From: Proteles cristata cristata
Lineage: Eukaryota > Chordata > Mammalia > Carnivora > Hyaenidae
Reading direction: 5' to 3'
DNA length: 64,000 nt
NCBI GenBank assembly: GCA_017311185.1
Contig: JAESUZ010000434.1
Location: 62,001 to 126,000, forward strand
The notes beneath the pieces were generated by a model. That model saw only the letters and a list, made by a program, of their open reading frames with translations, was not told the origin of the DNA and ran no database searches. Made by a program: the position numbers and the translations under genes. Below, in pieces: positions 23,561-33,829 of the stretch. The stretch's first letter is position 1, and every line of letters begins with the position of its first letter.

Positions 23561-26500
23561 AAGAGAACTAGGGAGACATCCTTGCTCGCCTGGCCTGGGC
23601 CACAGGGCTCTGGGGACTGTGAAAGGTAATCCTGTGAACAATGAGGTGCAGATCATGAGCACCGTGAGTCTCCAAAGGGAGACCAGGGTAGCAATCACGC
23701 ATTCTTTCCTTCATTCACAGGGCACCTACTCGGTGCCAAACAGCCAGGGTCTGCCAGCCGGGGATGGCCTGGAGGGTTTTTTCCATTTCTTTACCTGTAC
23801 ACCTACTATGTTGTGTTTTAGATATTTGGGTCACTTGGGAAGAGAGACCTGGAGGATTAGTTGCCTTCTGGACCTGAAGGTGCTTCTAACCAGCTGGGTG
23901 ATCTTGGAAATTTTTCTGCCCATCTTCCTGGGGGTCCACATGAGACAATGCACGTGGAGCCCTGGGACAGAAAAGGGAGGGATGGAGAGGAGGGCACTGA
24001 CTCTGAGGTCATTGAGAGTTTTCATTACCTCTCAACCTTGGGGCCACCTTACTCCTCAGTAAAGTATTCAGAATCCTTCAGGGTCTCTCTGGGTCTGAGA
24101 TTCCTCCCTTGGGCTTGGACAGCAATTCGTCAACTTTAAGGTTTTGAGCTGAAGGACTCTTTTGATTTGACTGCCAACATTTGATTTTGCTAAATAAGTC
24201 TGTAAATAAATGCCGTCTCCTATCAACCGTTTCATAAAGGATAGGGCACATTAATCCCTGATCAGGGAAGGACAACATCTCAGAATAAATGATGGACTCC
24301 TTGGTTATTGGGTTATTGGTCAGTTGTTTATTCAGCCAGTATCGGTTGAGTTTGGATGGCTTACTCCAGAGGTACTGTTGTGCTGAGCCCCTGCTCTCAT
24401 GGAGCTTATAGTTGGGGGTCAGAGGACAAGCATTAATGGAGGGATTAGGATCCAATGTAGAAGGTCAGGAGTTATCAGTGCTAAAAAAGAGAGATGTCTG
24501 GGGCTCTGAAGGTGTATAGTGATGTGGCAGGGTGACCTGATCTCAAAGACTGGAGCCCAAAAGAGCCATAGGAGAGCAGAGAAGAGCATTGCAGGCTAAG
24601 ATACAGTATGTACAGAGATCCTGGGGTGGAAAGAAGACCCTGAAGTGACAGCGAGGGGAAGGGGAAGGACACGAGGTCACCCAGGGCTTGGAGACCAAGG
24701 AAGAGAATTTATCTTTGTTCCGAGGGCTGTAGGAAGACTGCTGAGTGATGGTGTAGTCAGGCCAGCAGCACATCTGAGTGAGGGAACAGCAGAAATGAAG
24801 AAAGCAAGGTGCATGGCAGTCAGTCAGTCAGTCCCGTGCGTGGGCTGATGGCTTCTGTTGGTGGGGGTGGCAATGGGAGAGCCTGGGGAAAAGCAGATGG
24901 GTTGAGAGGTATCTTCGAAGGTAAAATCGACAAGACGTTGAAGGCTGGTTTGGATGTAAAAAGAGGAAGAGAGACCAACTCCCACCATCCAATGGAGGTG
25001 GGCGAGTAGGCTTTCTGAGGGCAGAGTTCTAGAAGAGAAGCAGGTTCTGGGAAGAAGATGCCTTGTTTGGAACAAAACCTTGAGCTCATCTTTGAGACAT
25101 CCAAGGGGGAGATGTCAGATATGCTGGGGGCCACATGGGGCCACCCACCTGTTCAAAGCCCAAGTGAGCCTTGTAATTTGGCTCAATTTCGGCATCTTTG
25201 GCTGTAAATGAGGGCTGCTTCCTGAGGGGAGGGAGGCCCGTGGCGCCGGGAGGGGGCGGGGGCTGGGCAGAAGGAAGCCTTGCTTTTCAATTCATGCTCT
25301 TTTGTACTCTTTGAATTGTGTGCCATTATGCACATGTTACCCACCCAAAGGCCAATAAAGTATAAAAAGAGAAGTAAAAACACCAAATAATGAAGCCCTT
25401 GAGAAAACGCACCACACATTGCAAACTTAATTTGGGGTGACTGGTTCCCGAGCACGGACTGGAGATGAGGAATCTCGGGGTAAAAATCGCTGCCGGCTCC
25501 AACCTCATGTTACCACATTTTTCGTACCTTTTCTTATTGAAAGACCGGACAGTAGTGCTGCTGAATGACAGCGTATTTCCCTGACCTTGAAAGCCTTCAA
25601 AACAAATGTTTACGGGGGGGGGGGGTTGGGGGGGGGATCGGGACTGAACTCAGCTGGGCAGTATCCTGCCCGCTGGGTGGCTCTGTCCCCGTGAAGGTGG
25701 ACTTCTTACTTTCTCCTCGCCTTTCATAATTACCAACCAAGTTATCCCTAGGACATAGGAAACCGTTTTCTGACTCATAGTCCTGCCAGAAAAGAACAAG
25801 AAACGCTTTTTATTGTGTTCTCCCTCTCTCATTCTAGGAAAACGATTTCCTGGGCTTATCTGGTTGGTTTTTTTACACTCTGATGCTGGCCTTCCTTCTT
25901 TGACAGTGTCCCAACTGGTCCTAGGGATCCCCACCCAGAGGCCCAGCCACGAGGGAAATGGCTTCCTTCCTCATCACCCTCTCTCTCCCTAGGAAACTCA
26001 CCTCCTCGGAAACTTCATTTCCTACTTGGAAGGTTAAGCAAAAGGAGCTTACAGGATGCACCGACCTCAGAATCCATGATAATCGTGACAATTAGCATCT
26101 GTGTGCCACTTCGTTTACATAGTGCTTGTGCAGGCCATGTGTCCACGCCTGGTCCCCGCCACCCCAGGGTGAGGGCTTTGTGCTCCAGGCCTCACACCGG
26201 GTCTTGCGCACACCAGACGTTGTTAATTCAGGGTTTGTCGTCTGAGGAACGCAGACAGACTACGGAGACAGGCTTTTCTAAGACCTCGAAGCTAGTGATG
26301 GCAGAAAAGCAGATTTCATTCATAAACTGGGCTGAGGGTCCCCCCCTGCTCCCTTAGGTCCCCGCCGGTAGAGATGCCTTTGGCATCACTCATGAGGCCG
26401 GGCTCCTTTGGTGGGTCCCAGAACGTGCCAGGACCAGTGTGTGTGGTCACTATGACTCTACCTTCTACTACAGGCATCGCTCAGCTCTTCTGCACGCTGC

Positions 26501-26690
26501 CGGTACTGATTCACCATTACCAGATGTCTCGGCACTTGGATCCTACCCAGCACACGCTAGGCAGAGCTGAGCACCGGATTCGTCTCCTAAGGACTTCTGA
26601 AATGGGAAAGATAAAAATGGGGGTGGGGGTAGGGAATCGGAAAATAGCTAAGGTTAATTTGGTAATCCAATTCAATCCGGAGCTGGGAAT
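23561..26690. other. Unique intergenic DNA
   Basis: No gene is recognised. The block contains a (CAGT)n run at about 24819-24832 and a G12-TT-G9 run at 25614-25636. Confidence 0.4.
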
Positions 26691-26814
26691 CTTTCTTCTT
26701 CTTCTTCTTCTTCTTCTTCTTCTTCTTCTTCTTCTTCTTCTTCTTCTTCTTCTTCTTTCTTCTTCTTCTTCTTCTTCTTCTTCTTCTTCTTCTTTTTTTT
26801 TTTTTTTTTTTTTT
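26691..26814. repeat. Long (TTC)n / (GAA)n tract with poly-T
   Basis: About 33 TTC units, broken once by an extra T near 26757, end in a run of about 22 T. Confidence 0.97.
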
Positions 26815-27473
26815 GGTAGGAGGGGACTCTATTTTGAGTGTGGTTTTGTAGCCAGGGGCACAGGAGTGCAAGAGCACCTGGCTGGCTGGGTACGGGTGGG
26901 TGGGCTGGTGGGGTCCTAAACAGATCTTGTTCAGCCACTGCCTACTGTCACAATCCAAAGGCATAGAAAGGAGTGGTGGTGAAACAAAAGAATTTATTTC
27001 ACTGACACCAACACCCAAAGACAGTGGACTAGCTTCTCAAAGACCGCCTTCAAAGTGCTTAAAATATTTCCAGGTTTATATCAGGAAAATGTGCGGCAAA
27101 GGTGGGTGGGCCTGTGCGGGTGGGCAGTGAAGGTCAAGTCCATCAGGGTCTTGGAGTCAATGATGGGCGGGGTCTTGCAGGCTCAGGGCAGTCCTCACTG
27201 GCCGAGGGGATATAGTTTCGGCTCCCTGTAGGGGATGCTCTGTCCTCAAGGTGTGCTGCCTGAGCTCAGGGACAAGCTGGAAAGAAGAACCCAGCTAGAA
27301 AGCTTGGGGTCAAAATGGAAGCAGCTGAGGTCCTCTTTCAGCTTGAGGTTCAGAATGGAGACCCCCGCCTGAGGCATGGATGGTGGGGAATGAGGCCAGG
27401 GCTCATCAGGGTATGTCAGGTTTGGCTCAACATTGATTTCCTTGCCTTGCTGTCTTTAAGATAATCTTTCTCG
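26815..27473. other. Unique intergenic DNA
   Basis: No feature can be supported. Confidence 0.4.
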
Positions 27474-27552
27474 CATGGAGGACGGCACTTGCTGGGATGA
27501 GCACTGGGTGTAAACCAACTTGACAATAAACTATTTAAGGAAGAAAAAAAAA
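27474..27552 (+). mobile_element. 5'-truncated carnivore LINE-1 3' end
   Basis: GGGATGAGCACTGGGTGT and CAACTTGACAATAAACTAT followed by poly-A match the 3' terminus of young carnivore L1. Similar AATCTTTCTC and AATCTTTTCTC stretches flank it. Confidence 0.75.
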
Positions 27553-27570
27553 ATACAATCTTTTCTCTGT

Positions 27571-27599
27571 TTTAATTAATTAATTATTATTATTATTTT
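27571..27599. repeat. (TTAA)n(TTA)n low-complexity run
   Basis: Short AT-only simple repeat. Confidence 0.9.
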
Positions 27600-28307
27600 A
27601 GTGCCCGTGGGAATCCTCCAAATTGTATGTCTGTCTGTTCTGCAGTGGGGAATAACGATGTTTGTTGTTGGCATTTGAGAGCATTATCTAAGTACCCCCA
27701 TAACTGAGCTGTCACAGGCCTACTCCACTGCTGAAGGCACTTCCCTTTCACTTGTGTTGAAATTGGCATCGTTTCCTGACGTGAGCCAGTCTGACACAAG
27801 GGAGGCCCGGCTGTTGATTTGAGAAGGGGAGATCATGGAAATTCCCCCAGTTATTTGAGGAGAAACTTTTTCTGCAACTATAGACAGTCTAGTGTCCGTC
27901 CTGTGAATCCTTTCTGCGAAGAAAACTTTATTCTGAGGGAGATGATCCCCTGAACACCTATTGCATTGAGTCGGTCATGGACTTCCTGAGGCTTGGGAGT
28001 GTTTGGGCATAAAGTTACATAGTTAAAATGACAAGCATGGAGGGGGTTTTGAAGAGTTACCTCCGAGCTGACAGAAAACTACAATGTTTTTCTTTTGCTA
28101 CAATGTTTTTCTTTTGCGTGTGATCATTAGTACCTTGAGCAGCTCTCTGCCTAGTTAGTCAATTCAGCCAATCTAGTGTGAAATATTTCTTTGAGAAACC
28201 TTTCAAGGCCCCTCCCAGACAGAATAAATCACTTGAGTTTCAGTTCTCAGGAGCAAGCACCTCCATTCTTCCTGCCTGGGTGGCTTTGGTCACATTTTGC
28301 GAGGGTT
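27600..28307. other. Unique intergenic DNA
   Basis: No gene is recognised. A perfect 19-bp tandem duplication lies at 28079-28116. Confidence 0.4.
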
Positions 28308-28325
28308 GATTATTTTCATATTTTA

Positions 28326-28540
28326 TTTTATTTTTATGTTTTTATTTATTTTTGAGGGAGAGAGGGCCAGCATGAGCCAGGAAGGGGCAGAGAGTGAAGG
28401 AGACACAGAATCTTCCAAAGCAGGCTCCAGGCTTTGAGCTGTCAGCACAGAGCCTGAGGCGTGGCTTGAACTCAAGGACCACGAGATCACGACCTGAGCC
28501 CAAGTCGGACGCTCAACCGACTGAGCCACACAGGCGCCCC
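28326..28540 (-). mobile_element. CAN-SINE with target-site duplication, antisense
   Basis: T-rich start, (GA) patch, TTTGAGCTGTCAGCACAGAGC, end GACTGAGCCACACAGGCGCCCC. Flanks GATTATTTTCATATTTTA (28308-28325) and GATTGTTTTCATATTTTA (28541-28558) are an 18-bp duplication with one mismatch. Confidence 0.95.
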
Positions 28541-28558
28541 GATTGTTTTCATATTTTA

Positions 28559-28925
28559 AGCTCCCTTCTAGATGATGCACTTTTTAAAAAAATTTTTTTA
28601 AATGTTTATTTATTTTTGAGAGAGACAGAGAGAGTGAGCTGGGAATGGGCAGAGAGAGTGGAGGACAAAGAATCTGAAACAGGCTCTAGGCTCTGAACTG
28701 TCAGCATAGAGCCTCATGCGGGACTCAAACTCATGAGGTCTGAGATCATGACCTGAGCCGAAGTCAGACACTTAACCGACTGAGCCACCCAGGTGCCCCT
28801 AGATGATGCACTTCTTGAGGGCAGACACTACTTAATATTATTGGCTTCACACCCATCAGTGATCTCCCCTGGTACCTGGCACCACACCTTGAACCAATGT
28901 TGGCTGAATGGATCGAGAATCATGT
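28559..28925 (+). mobile_element. L2 LINE 3' fragment split by a SINE
   Basis: TCTAGATGATGCACTT before the SINE joins CTTGAGGGCAGACACTACTT after it, then CCTGGTACCTGGCACCACACC and AATGTTGGCTGAATGGATCG, the usual L2 3' end pattern. Confidence 0.6.
28583..28799 (-). mobile_element. CAN-SINE with target-site duplication, antisense
   Basis: Full-length antisense copy flanked by TAGATGATGCACTT at 28569-28582 and 28800-28813, a perfect 14-bp duplication. Confidence 0.96.
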
Positions 28926-31486
28926 GCACACATTTCTGTTCCCAAATGCGAAGCTCTCATTTTCTCCCATCGGACAGGCTCCTTCCTGTGTCTCTGGTTG
29001 TCGCGACATTAGTATTTATGAGGCCATCCGTCCCGGGTTAGGACTTGCACCTGACTGATATCTAGAATGACTTTTGATTAGGACTGGCGTGTTTCCTCAC
29101 TGACTCCTGCCAGGGTCATGACGAGGCAGCCTCCACCCTTGCTGTCTGGGATGACACATTGGCCTCTGCTGTCATCGGCCTTCCTGTAGTAACTGCCCCA
29201 TGGAGAGAGAAGCTGTCTACAGCCTCACTTCCACGTGGGACTTGCCAACTCGTCCCTTTATACAAGGACATCAGAGCAGCAAATTTCAGGAAATGAGAAA
29301 ACCAGGCAGTGTTGCTGTTGTTGTTTTAAATCTCGAAACCTGTACATTTTTAAATAAATAATGCATTCACACGGTGCGCAATGTGTAAAGGCACGAAAAG
29401 TTCTAGACAGCGAAGTTTCCCACCCTGCTCTGCTCTTCGGTCACCCAGCGGCTCTTCCTGGAGGAAGCCATATCTGTAGGTGACCGTGTATTTGAACATC
29501 TCTGTTGTCCTTGATCTTGACTTTTTGGGGATGTTTCTCTGGTTCCTCCAGAGCAAGGTTCTTCTCATCCTGCCCCTCCCCCCAGCACCCTGTACTGAGT
29601 CCAGGGCCCCAGACAGCCAGCCACCTGGCAAATGTTGTGGATCAGCTGACAGCATGTCTGTACTACAGGAATATTTGACGAGCACAACTTTATTCGATTG
29701 TGAATTAGATGCATTTTCATTCACTTACGTTCTTGTTCTTCTAAGATAAGCCAAGAAGTGCTGATGGTCACATTGGCCTCACTCATGCCATCTTCCGTTC
29801 ATGAACCATCGCTTCCATTTGTACCGCTGCCAGCCCAGGATGGTTTAGAGCTCACTCACACATTTTTCAGGGGACGGTTGTGCAAGAAATGTCGATATTT
29901 TCCAACACTTTTTTGGCCCCTTCAATGGTTTCTTCTTTTGGCTTCTGCAAGAGCAAATCCTCATCCATGCCTCACCCCTGTCCTCGGCCCTGCCTCACCC
30001 CTGTCCTCAGCCCTGCCAGCACACACCCACCCACAGGCACTCTGGGGGCCCCCCCTCTCTTCCCAGAACCACTGGAAATAAGAAAAGTACTGAAAGGAAG
30101 AAGTCTGGCTTCCTCGGCAGGACGTCTTATTTATTTATTTATTTTTGGCTTTTGCTGAGGGTTGCTTGTGGCCCTGGCCTTTGCAGATTCCGTTTGCTCC
30201 CTTTTCCTCTCCAATGGCAATTGTGGGAGGTTCACCTGCTTTTCCTCTGCTCCCCCACCCTCCAGGCAGCTCCCCTTCCTCAACTACTCTGGGACCCTAC
30301 CTACTAGATGCCCCTTGGAGCAACTTCCCTCTGGCTTCCTCCCTCATCTAGACGCTTTGCCCGTGGTCCGTCCAGTGGCAGCCCCCTCCGCCCTCCGGGG
30401 GCCAGTGGCCAGCGACTAAGTAGCCAGGTCTTTAGCTGACTCCATCTTTATTTGTCAGAACTCTGCTGCAAGTTATTTTGGTCTCCGTGACTGGTGGCTG
30501 CACCATGATTAGGGTTTGATTACTATCACCAAAGTGACTAAAAGATGAAAATAGAAGCCACAACAGGAAATAAACCACTGCAAATGAGATATTTTATTCC
30601 ATATTCCCTGCCAGCAAATGATTAGAATCAAACTCATTCACAATAGTTTGGTGAACTCTAAACTTTTTTTTTTTTTTTTTAAGGATCCGAATAGTTTGAA
30701 GCGGGGTGCTTGTCAGTCTCCTTTGTGCCTGTGGAGAGGAAAAGAACTCCCTTTCTAGGCACACCAGCCAGCCAGGAGTTCCTCCATCAGCTGGCTTCTT
30801 TCTTGGAAAGGAAAGGAACAAGAATGCGGTGGGGCGGGGCTGGCTCTCAGGAAGGCTTGGGATGTTAACTGATTCAGGGGATGCCAGGGAGTCATAAAGC
30901 AGCACCAATCATTGCTGCTACTTGCCCAGCCTCCCACCCGTCATCGACGGAGGGTAGTAAAATGGAGGAGAGCCATGGACAGAGGGTAAGACAGAGGTGA
31001 CGCCTGAATTAAAACACCCACAATTACACTATATGGGAACATATCTCTGCAAGTATATGCATGCTCTCCTCAGACAAGCTGTGACGTCAGATTCAGCTCC
31101 CGAAACACCCACTAAATCTACCTGCCCAGTGTGTGTGCTGGGTTCTCATCACAGAGTGTTAGTGCCATTGGCCAGATTTCTAAAAGGGTCTCCAGCTTCT
31201 CCATTTGGCCAAGATGCTTAATTAGAATTATGACATTTGTTTTCTCTGTTTATTTATGTCCTTCTTGTCACTTTGCAGCCTAGCTTAGCCTCTCTTGAAA
31301 AGCAAAGGTTGTCTAGTGAGGCCCAGAGCAGAGAGAGGGAATGGGACCCCGTGAAGGCAGGAAACTTGCCCAGAAAGCTGTTTAATCCCCACCAAGCAAA
31401 TGGCCGAATGTAAGCATCACCTCTGGTGCAACTTAGTTAAGCAGTGAGGGCAGAGCCTCAGCCCTGGAATCAGGTTTTCTGACTTC
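28926..31486. other. Unique intergenic DNA
   Basis: No gene is recognised. A 23-bp tandem duplication lies at 29968-30013 and a T-run at 30665-30680. Confidence 0.4.
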
Positions 31487-31501
31487 TAGCCTGGGATTCT
31501 T

Positions 31502-31709
31502 TTTTTTTTTTTTTTTTTAATGCTTTATTTCTAGAGAGACAGCGCGAGCAGGGAGGGTCAGGAGACAGAGGGAGTCACAGACAAACAGGCTCCAGGCTCC
31601 GAGCTGGCAGTCAGCACAGAGCCCAATGCGGGGCTCGAACCCACGAACCGCGAGATCATGACCCAAGCGAAAGTCGGACGCTTAACCGACTAAGCCACCC
31701 AGGCGCCCC
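31502..31709 (-). mobile_element. Young CAN-SINE with target-site duplication, antisense
   Basis: The head CTAAGCCACCCAGGCGCCCC retains CpG sites, and the flanks TAGCCTGGGATTCTT at 31487-31501 and 31710-31724 are a perfect 15-bp duplication. Both suggest a recent insertion. Confidence 0.96.
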
Positions 31710-31899
31710 TAGCCTGGGATTCTTAATAAGCCTTTCTAAGGTGAGTATATTATGCATTTCCCAGAAATCTTCTGTCTCTTTTGTCTTTCCTGCCTGTGAT
31801 GATGGGATCACGCAGAGCCAAACTTCGTCCATAGTTTCCTGGGGCTTTCTTGCTGCTGTCTTTGCAAGTTTGCAAGGTGCTTCTACAAAGTTTCACTGA

Positions 31900-31905
31900 C
31901 ACGCG

Positions 31906-31956
<51 letters not shown>
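31900..31956. repeat. Compound (CG)n(CA)n microsatellite
   Basis: About 7 CG units run into about 21 CA units. Confidence 0.97.
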
Positions 31957-31958
<2 letters not shown>

Positions 31959-32317
31959 CCAGACACACGTGGCCTCCATGCCCTTTTCAACAGGCAACAT
32001 TTTTTACAGTAAAATTATGACCTTATACAATTGCAGCTAGGTGGCCTTACAAAGCATTTAGAATGCCATCCTCTGCCCTGTCCTACATACATTTCTGCAT
32101 TGCTTGGTACCCCTGTGTCTTACTAGTCAATAAGCTTCAGGGGTCCCTTGCCTGGAGCTGATGGTGTAACCAATGTTGCTGATTTTCTCTCACGTTTTTA
32201 TCTCCAAAGGTGCTTTTGTTAGATCTGGAAGGATTTGTCCAAATGTCCCCTTGCATCTTGTGTGGATTCCTAAATGTTTATTAAGCATCTATGGCACATC
32301 AGAGCCTCTTAAGTTGC

Positions 32318-32371
<54 letters not shown>

Positions 32372-32849
32372 CTGTAAAGCTAAAAGTCATCTGTCCCTTT
32401 TCCTTCTAAGGTAGAATTTAGCCAGGATGATGAAAATAGTACATTGCACCTTTTCTAAAGATTCGTCGTTCAACTCATCCCCAGTGAGGTTCGCTGTTGT
32501 CCTGATATCACAATTGTAAATTACTTAAAAAAAAATTTTTTTTATTTCACTGAATAATCTGTGAGGTCAGATCACCATGCCAACTAGTGGCCTCATCAGT
32601 AGTGATGCGTATATATTTAAATCATTTCTTTTCTCAGTACCATCAGCTTTCACGCATTCTGGTCCTGTGCCCTACCGAGGCCTTAACCCATTTCCTTGCC
32701 GTAATCTGCCAGCTGGGTTTCTGCCTCTCCCGAACCTGGGGTCAGAGGATAACCTCTATGACCCTGAGCACCGTGAACGCTACGGGGCCGAGAAGGGCGC
32801 AGAGACAGGCACTACATGCATATGCATGCCCTAGGCAGGTCTGCTCGGA
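31957..32849. other. Unique DNA before the SMAD7 CpG island, with a (GT)n run
   Basis: A pure (GT)n tract lies at 32321-32369. No gene is recognised. Confidence 0.5.
32321..32369. repeat. (GT)n microsatellite
   Basis: About 24 uninterrupted units. Confidence 0.97.
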
Positions 32850-33646
32850 AAGGTAACCTTCCCGCGCCGGGAGGCGGGGTGCCGGAGGTCTTCCGGGCTC
32901 CGGAGGAAACCTGCCGGCGGCAGGCCTGAGAGCCCCCACCGCCCCCCGGCCCCCTCGCCCCCGCCCCTTCTCCCGCCAGGATGCTGCCCCTCGCAGCTCG
33001 TCAGCCGGCCAAATGCATTCCAGAGCTGTGCACAAGACACACTTCTCCAGGCAGTCCTAGAAACCCGAGCCCGGAGCGGGTGAGGGCGGGAGGGAGCGCG
33101 CGGCCGCCGCTGAGGTCACATTCGCGCCGCCTCCCCGCCCTCGGCGGCCCGGCTGTTCCCTCCAGCGCACACTTCCCAGGGCCTCGGTCCAGTCCGGTGT
33201 AAATGTCTTTTAAAACGGAGACAGCGCTCTCCTCCCCCTTCCCTCCAGCGCGGCCAGGGGATCCGCCGCCAGGGCCTTTAAAACAAAACGAATGAATGAA
33301 GCGCTAGGGCGAGCGCGCGCGGGACGGCCGCCGCGAAGCTCCCCGGGCTGGGCTGGGTCTAAATCGGGCCGCCGACCGGTTCGTTCCGCTTCAAAACCCG
33401 CCGGCGAAGCCCTCTCGGCGCTTTCGGGTCTTCCCGTTTCTCCTCTGATCCCGCCGGGTCTCCGTCGATTCTGGGAGCCCCTCAGCTCCCCACCTTTACC
33501 CGCCCCCCCGAGTGGTCCCCCCTTCGCAGACCGGGGACCGGGTGGCGGTGGCGGGGGTGTGTGTGTGGGGGGAGAAATAGCTTTTAGAAACCCGATCTGT
33601 TGTTTGCGAAACACAATCGCTTTTTTTTTTTTTAAAGCGACAGGGT

Positions 33647-33654
33647 GTCTAGAC
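33647..33654. promoter_or_regulatory. SMAD7: Palindromic SMAD-binding element (SBE)
   Basis: GTCTAGAC is the full 8-bp palindrome bound by SMAD3/SMAD4. The same element is known in the human and mouse SMAD7 promoters and mediates TGF-beta, activin and BMP induction of the gene, creating negative feedback. Confidence 0.9.
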
Positions 33655-33657
33655 GGC

Positions 33658-33663
33658 CACGTG
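33658..33663. promoter_or_regulatory. SMAD7: E-box CACGTG beside the SBE
   Basis: CACGTG lies three bases after the SBE. This class of site is bound by USF and TFE3, and TFE3 is known to cooperate with SMADs at neighbouring elements. The spacing puts both factors on adjacent turns of DNA. Confidence 0.7.
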
Positions 33664-33685
33664 ACGAGGCCGGAGCCGGGCGCGC

Positions 33686-33697
33686 CACTGCGCAGTG
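33686..33697. promoter_or_regulatory. 12-bp perfect palindrome CACTGCGCAGTG
   Basis: The sequence equals its own reverse complement and lies 32 bp after the SBE. Its TGCGCA core resembles an NRF1 half-site (GCGCA). I infer a possible promoter factor site; no specific factor can be assigned from sequence alone. Confidence 0.45.
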
Positions 33698-33829
33698 AAC
33701 CAGCAGAGCAGAGGGCCCGAGGGGGGGAGCGGGGGGCGGGGAGGAGGCGGCGGCGGCGGCGGCTGGGGGCGGGGGAGCGAAGGGGGAGGAAGGGGGAGGG
33801 AAGGGGGCGGGGGCGGGAGGCCTTGCGGG

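Noticed and set aside
26374..27018. Open frames with poly-Leu/Ser or poly-Lys/Glu across the TTC tract
   Set aside because: They are translations of the simple repeat.
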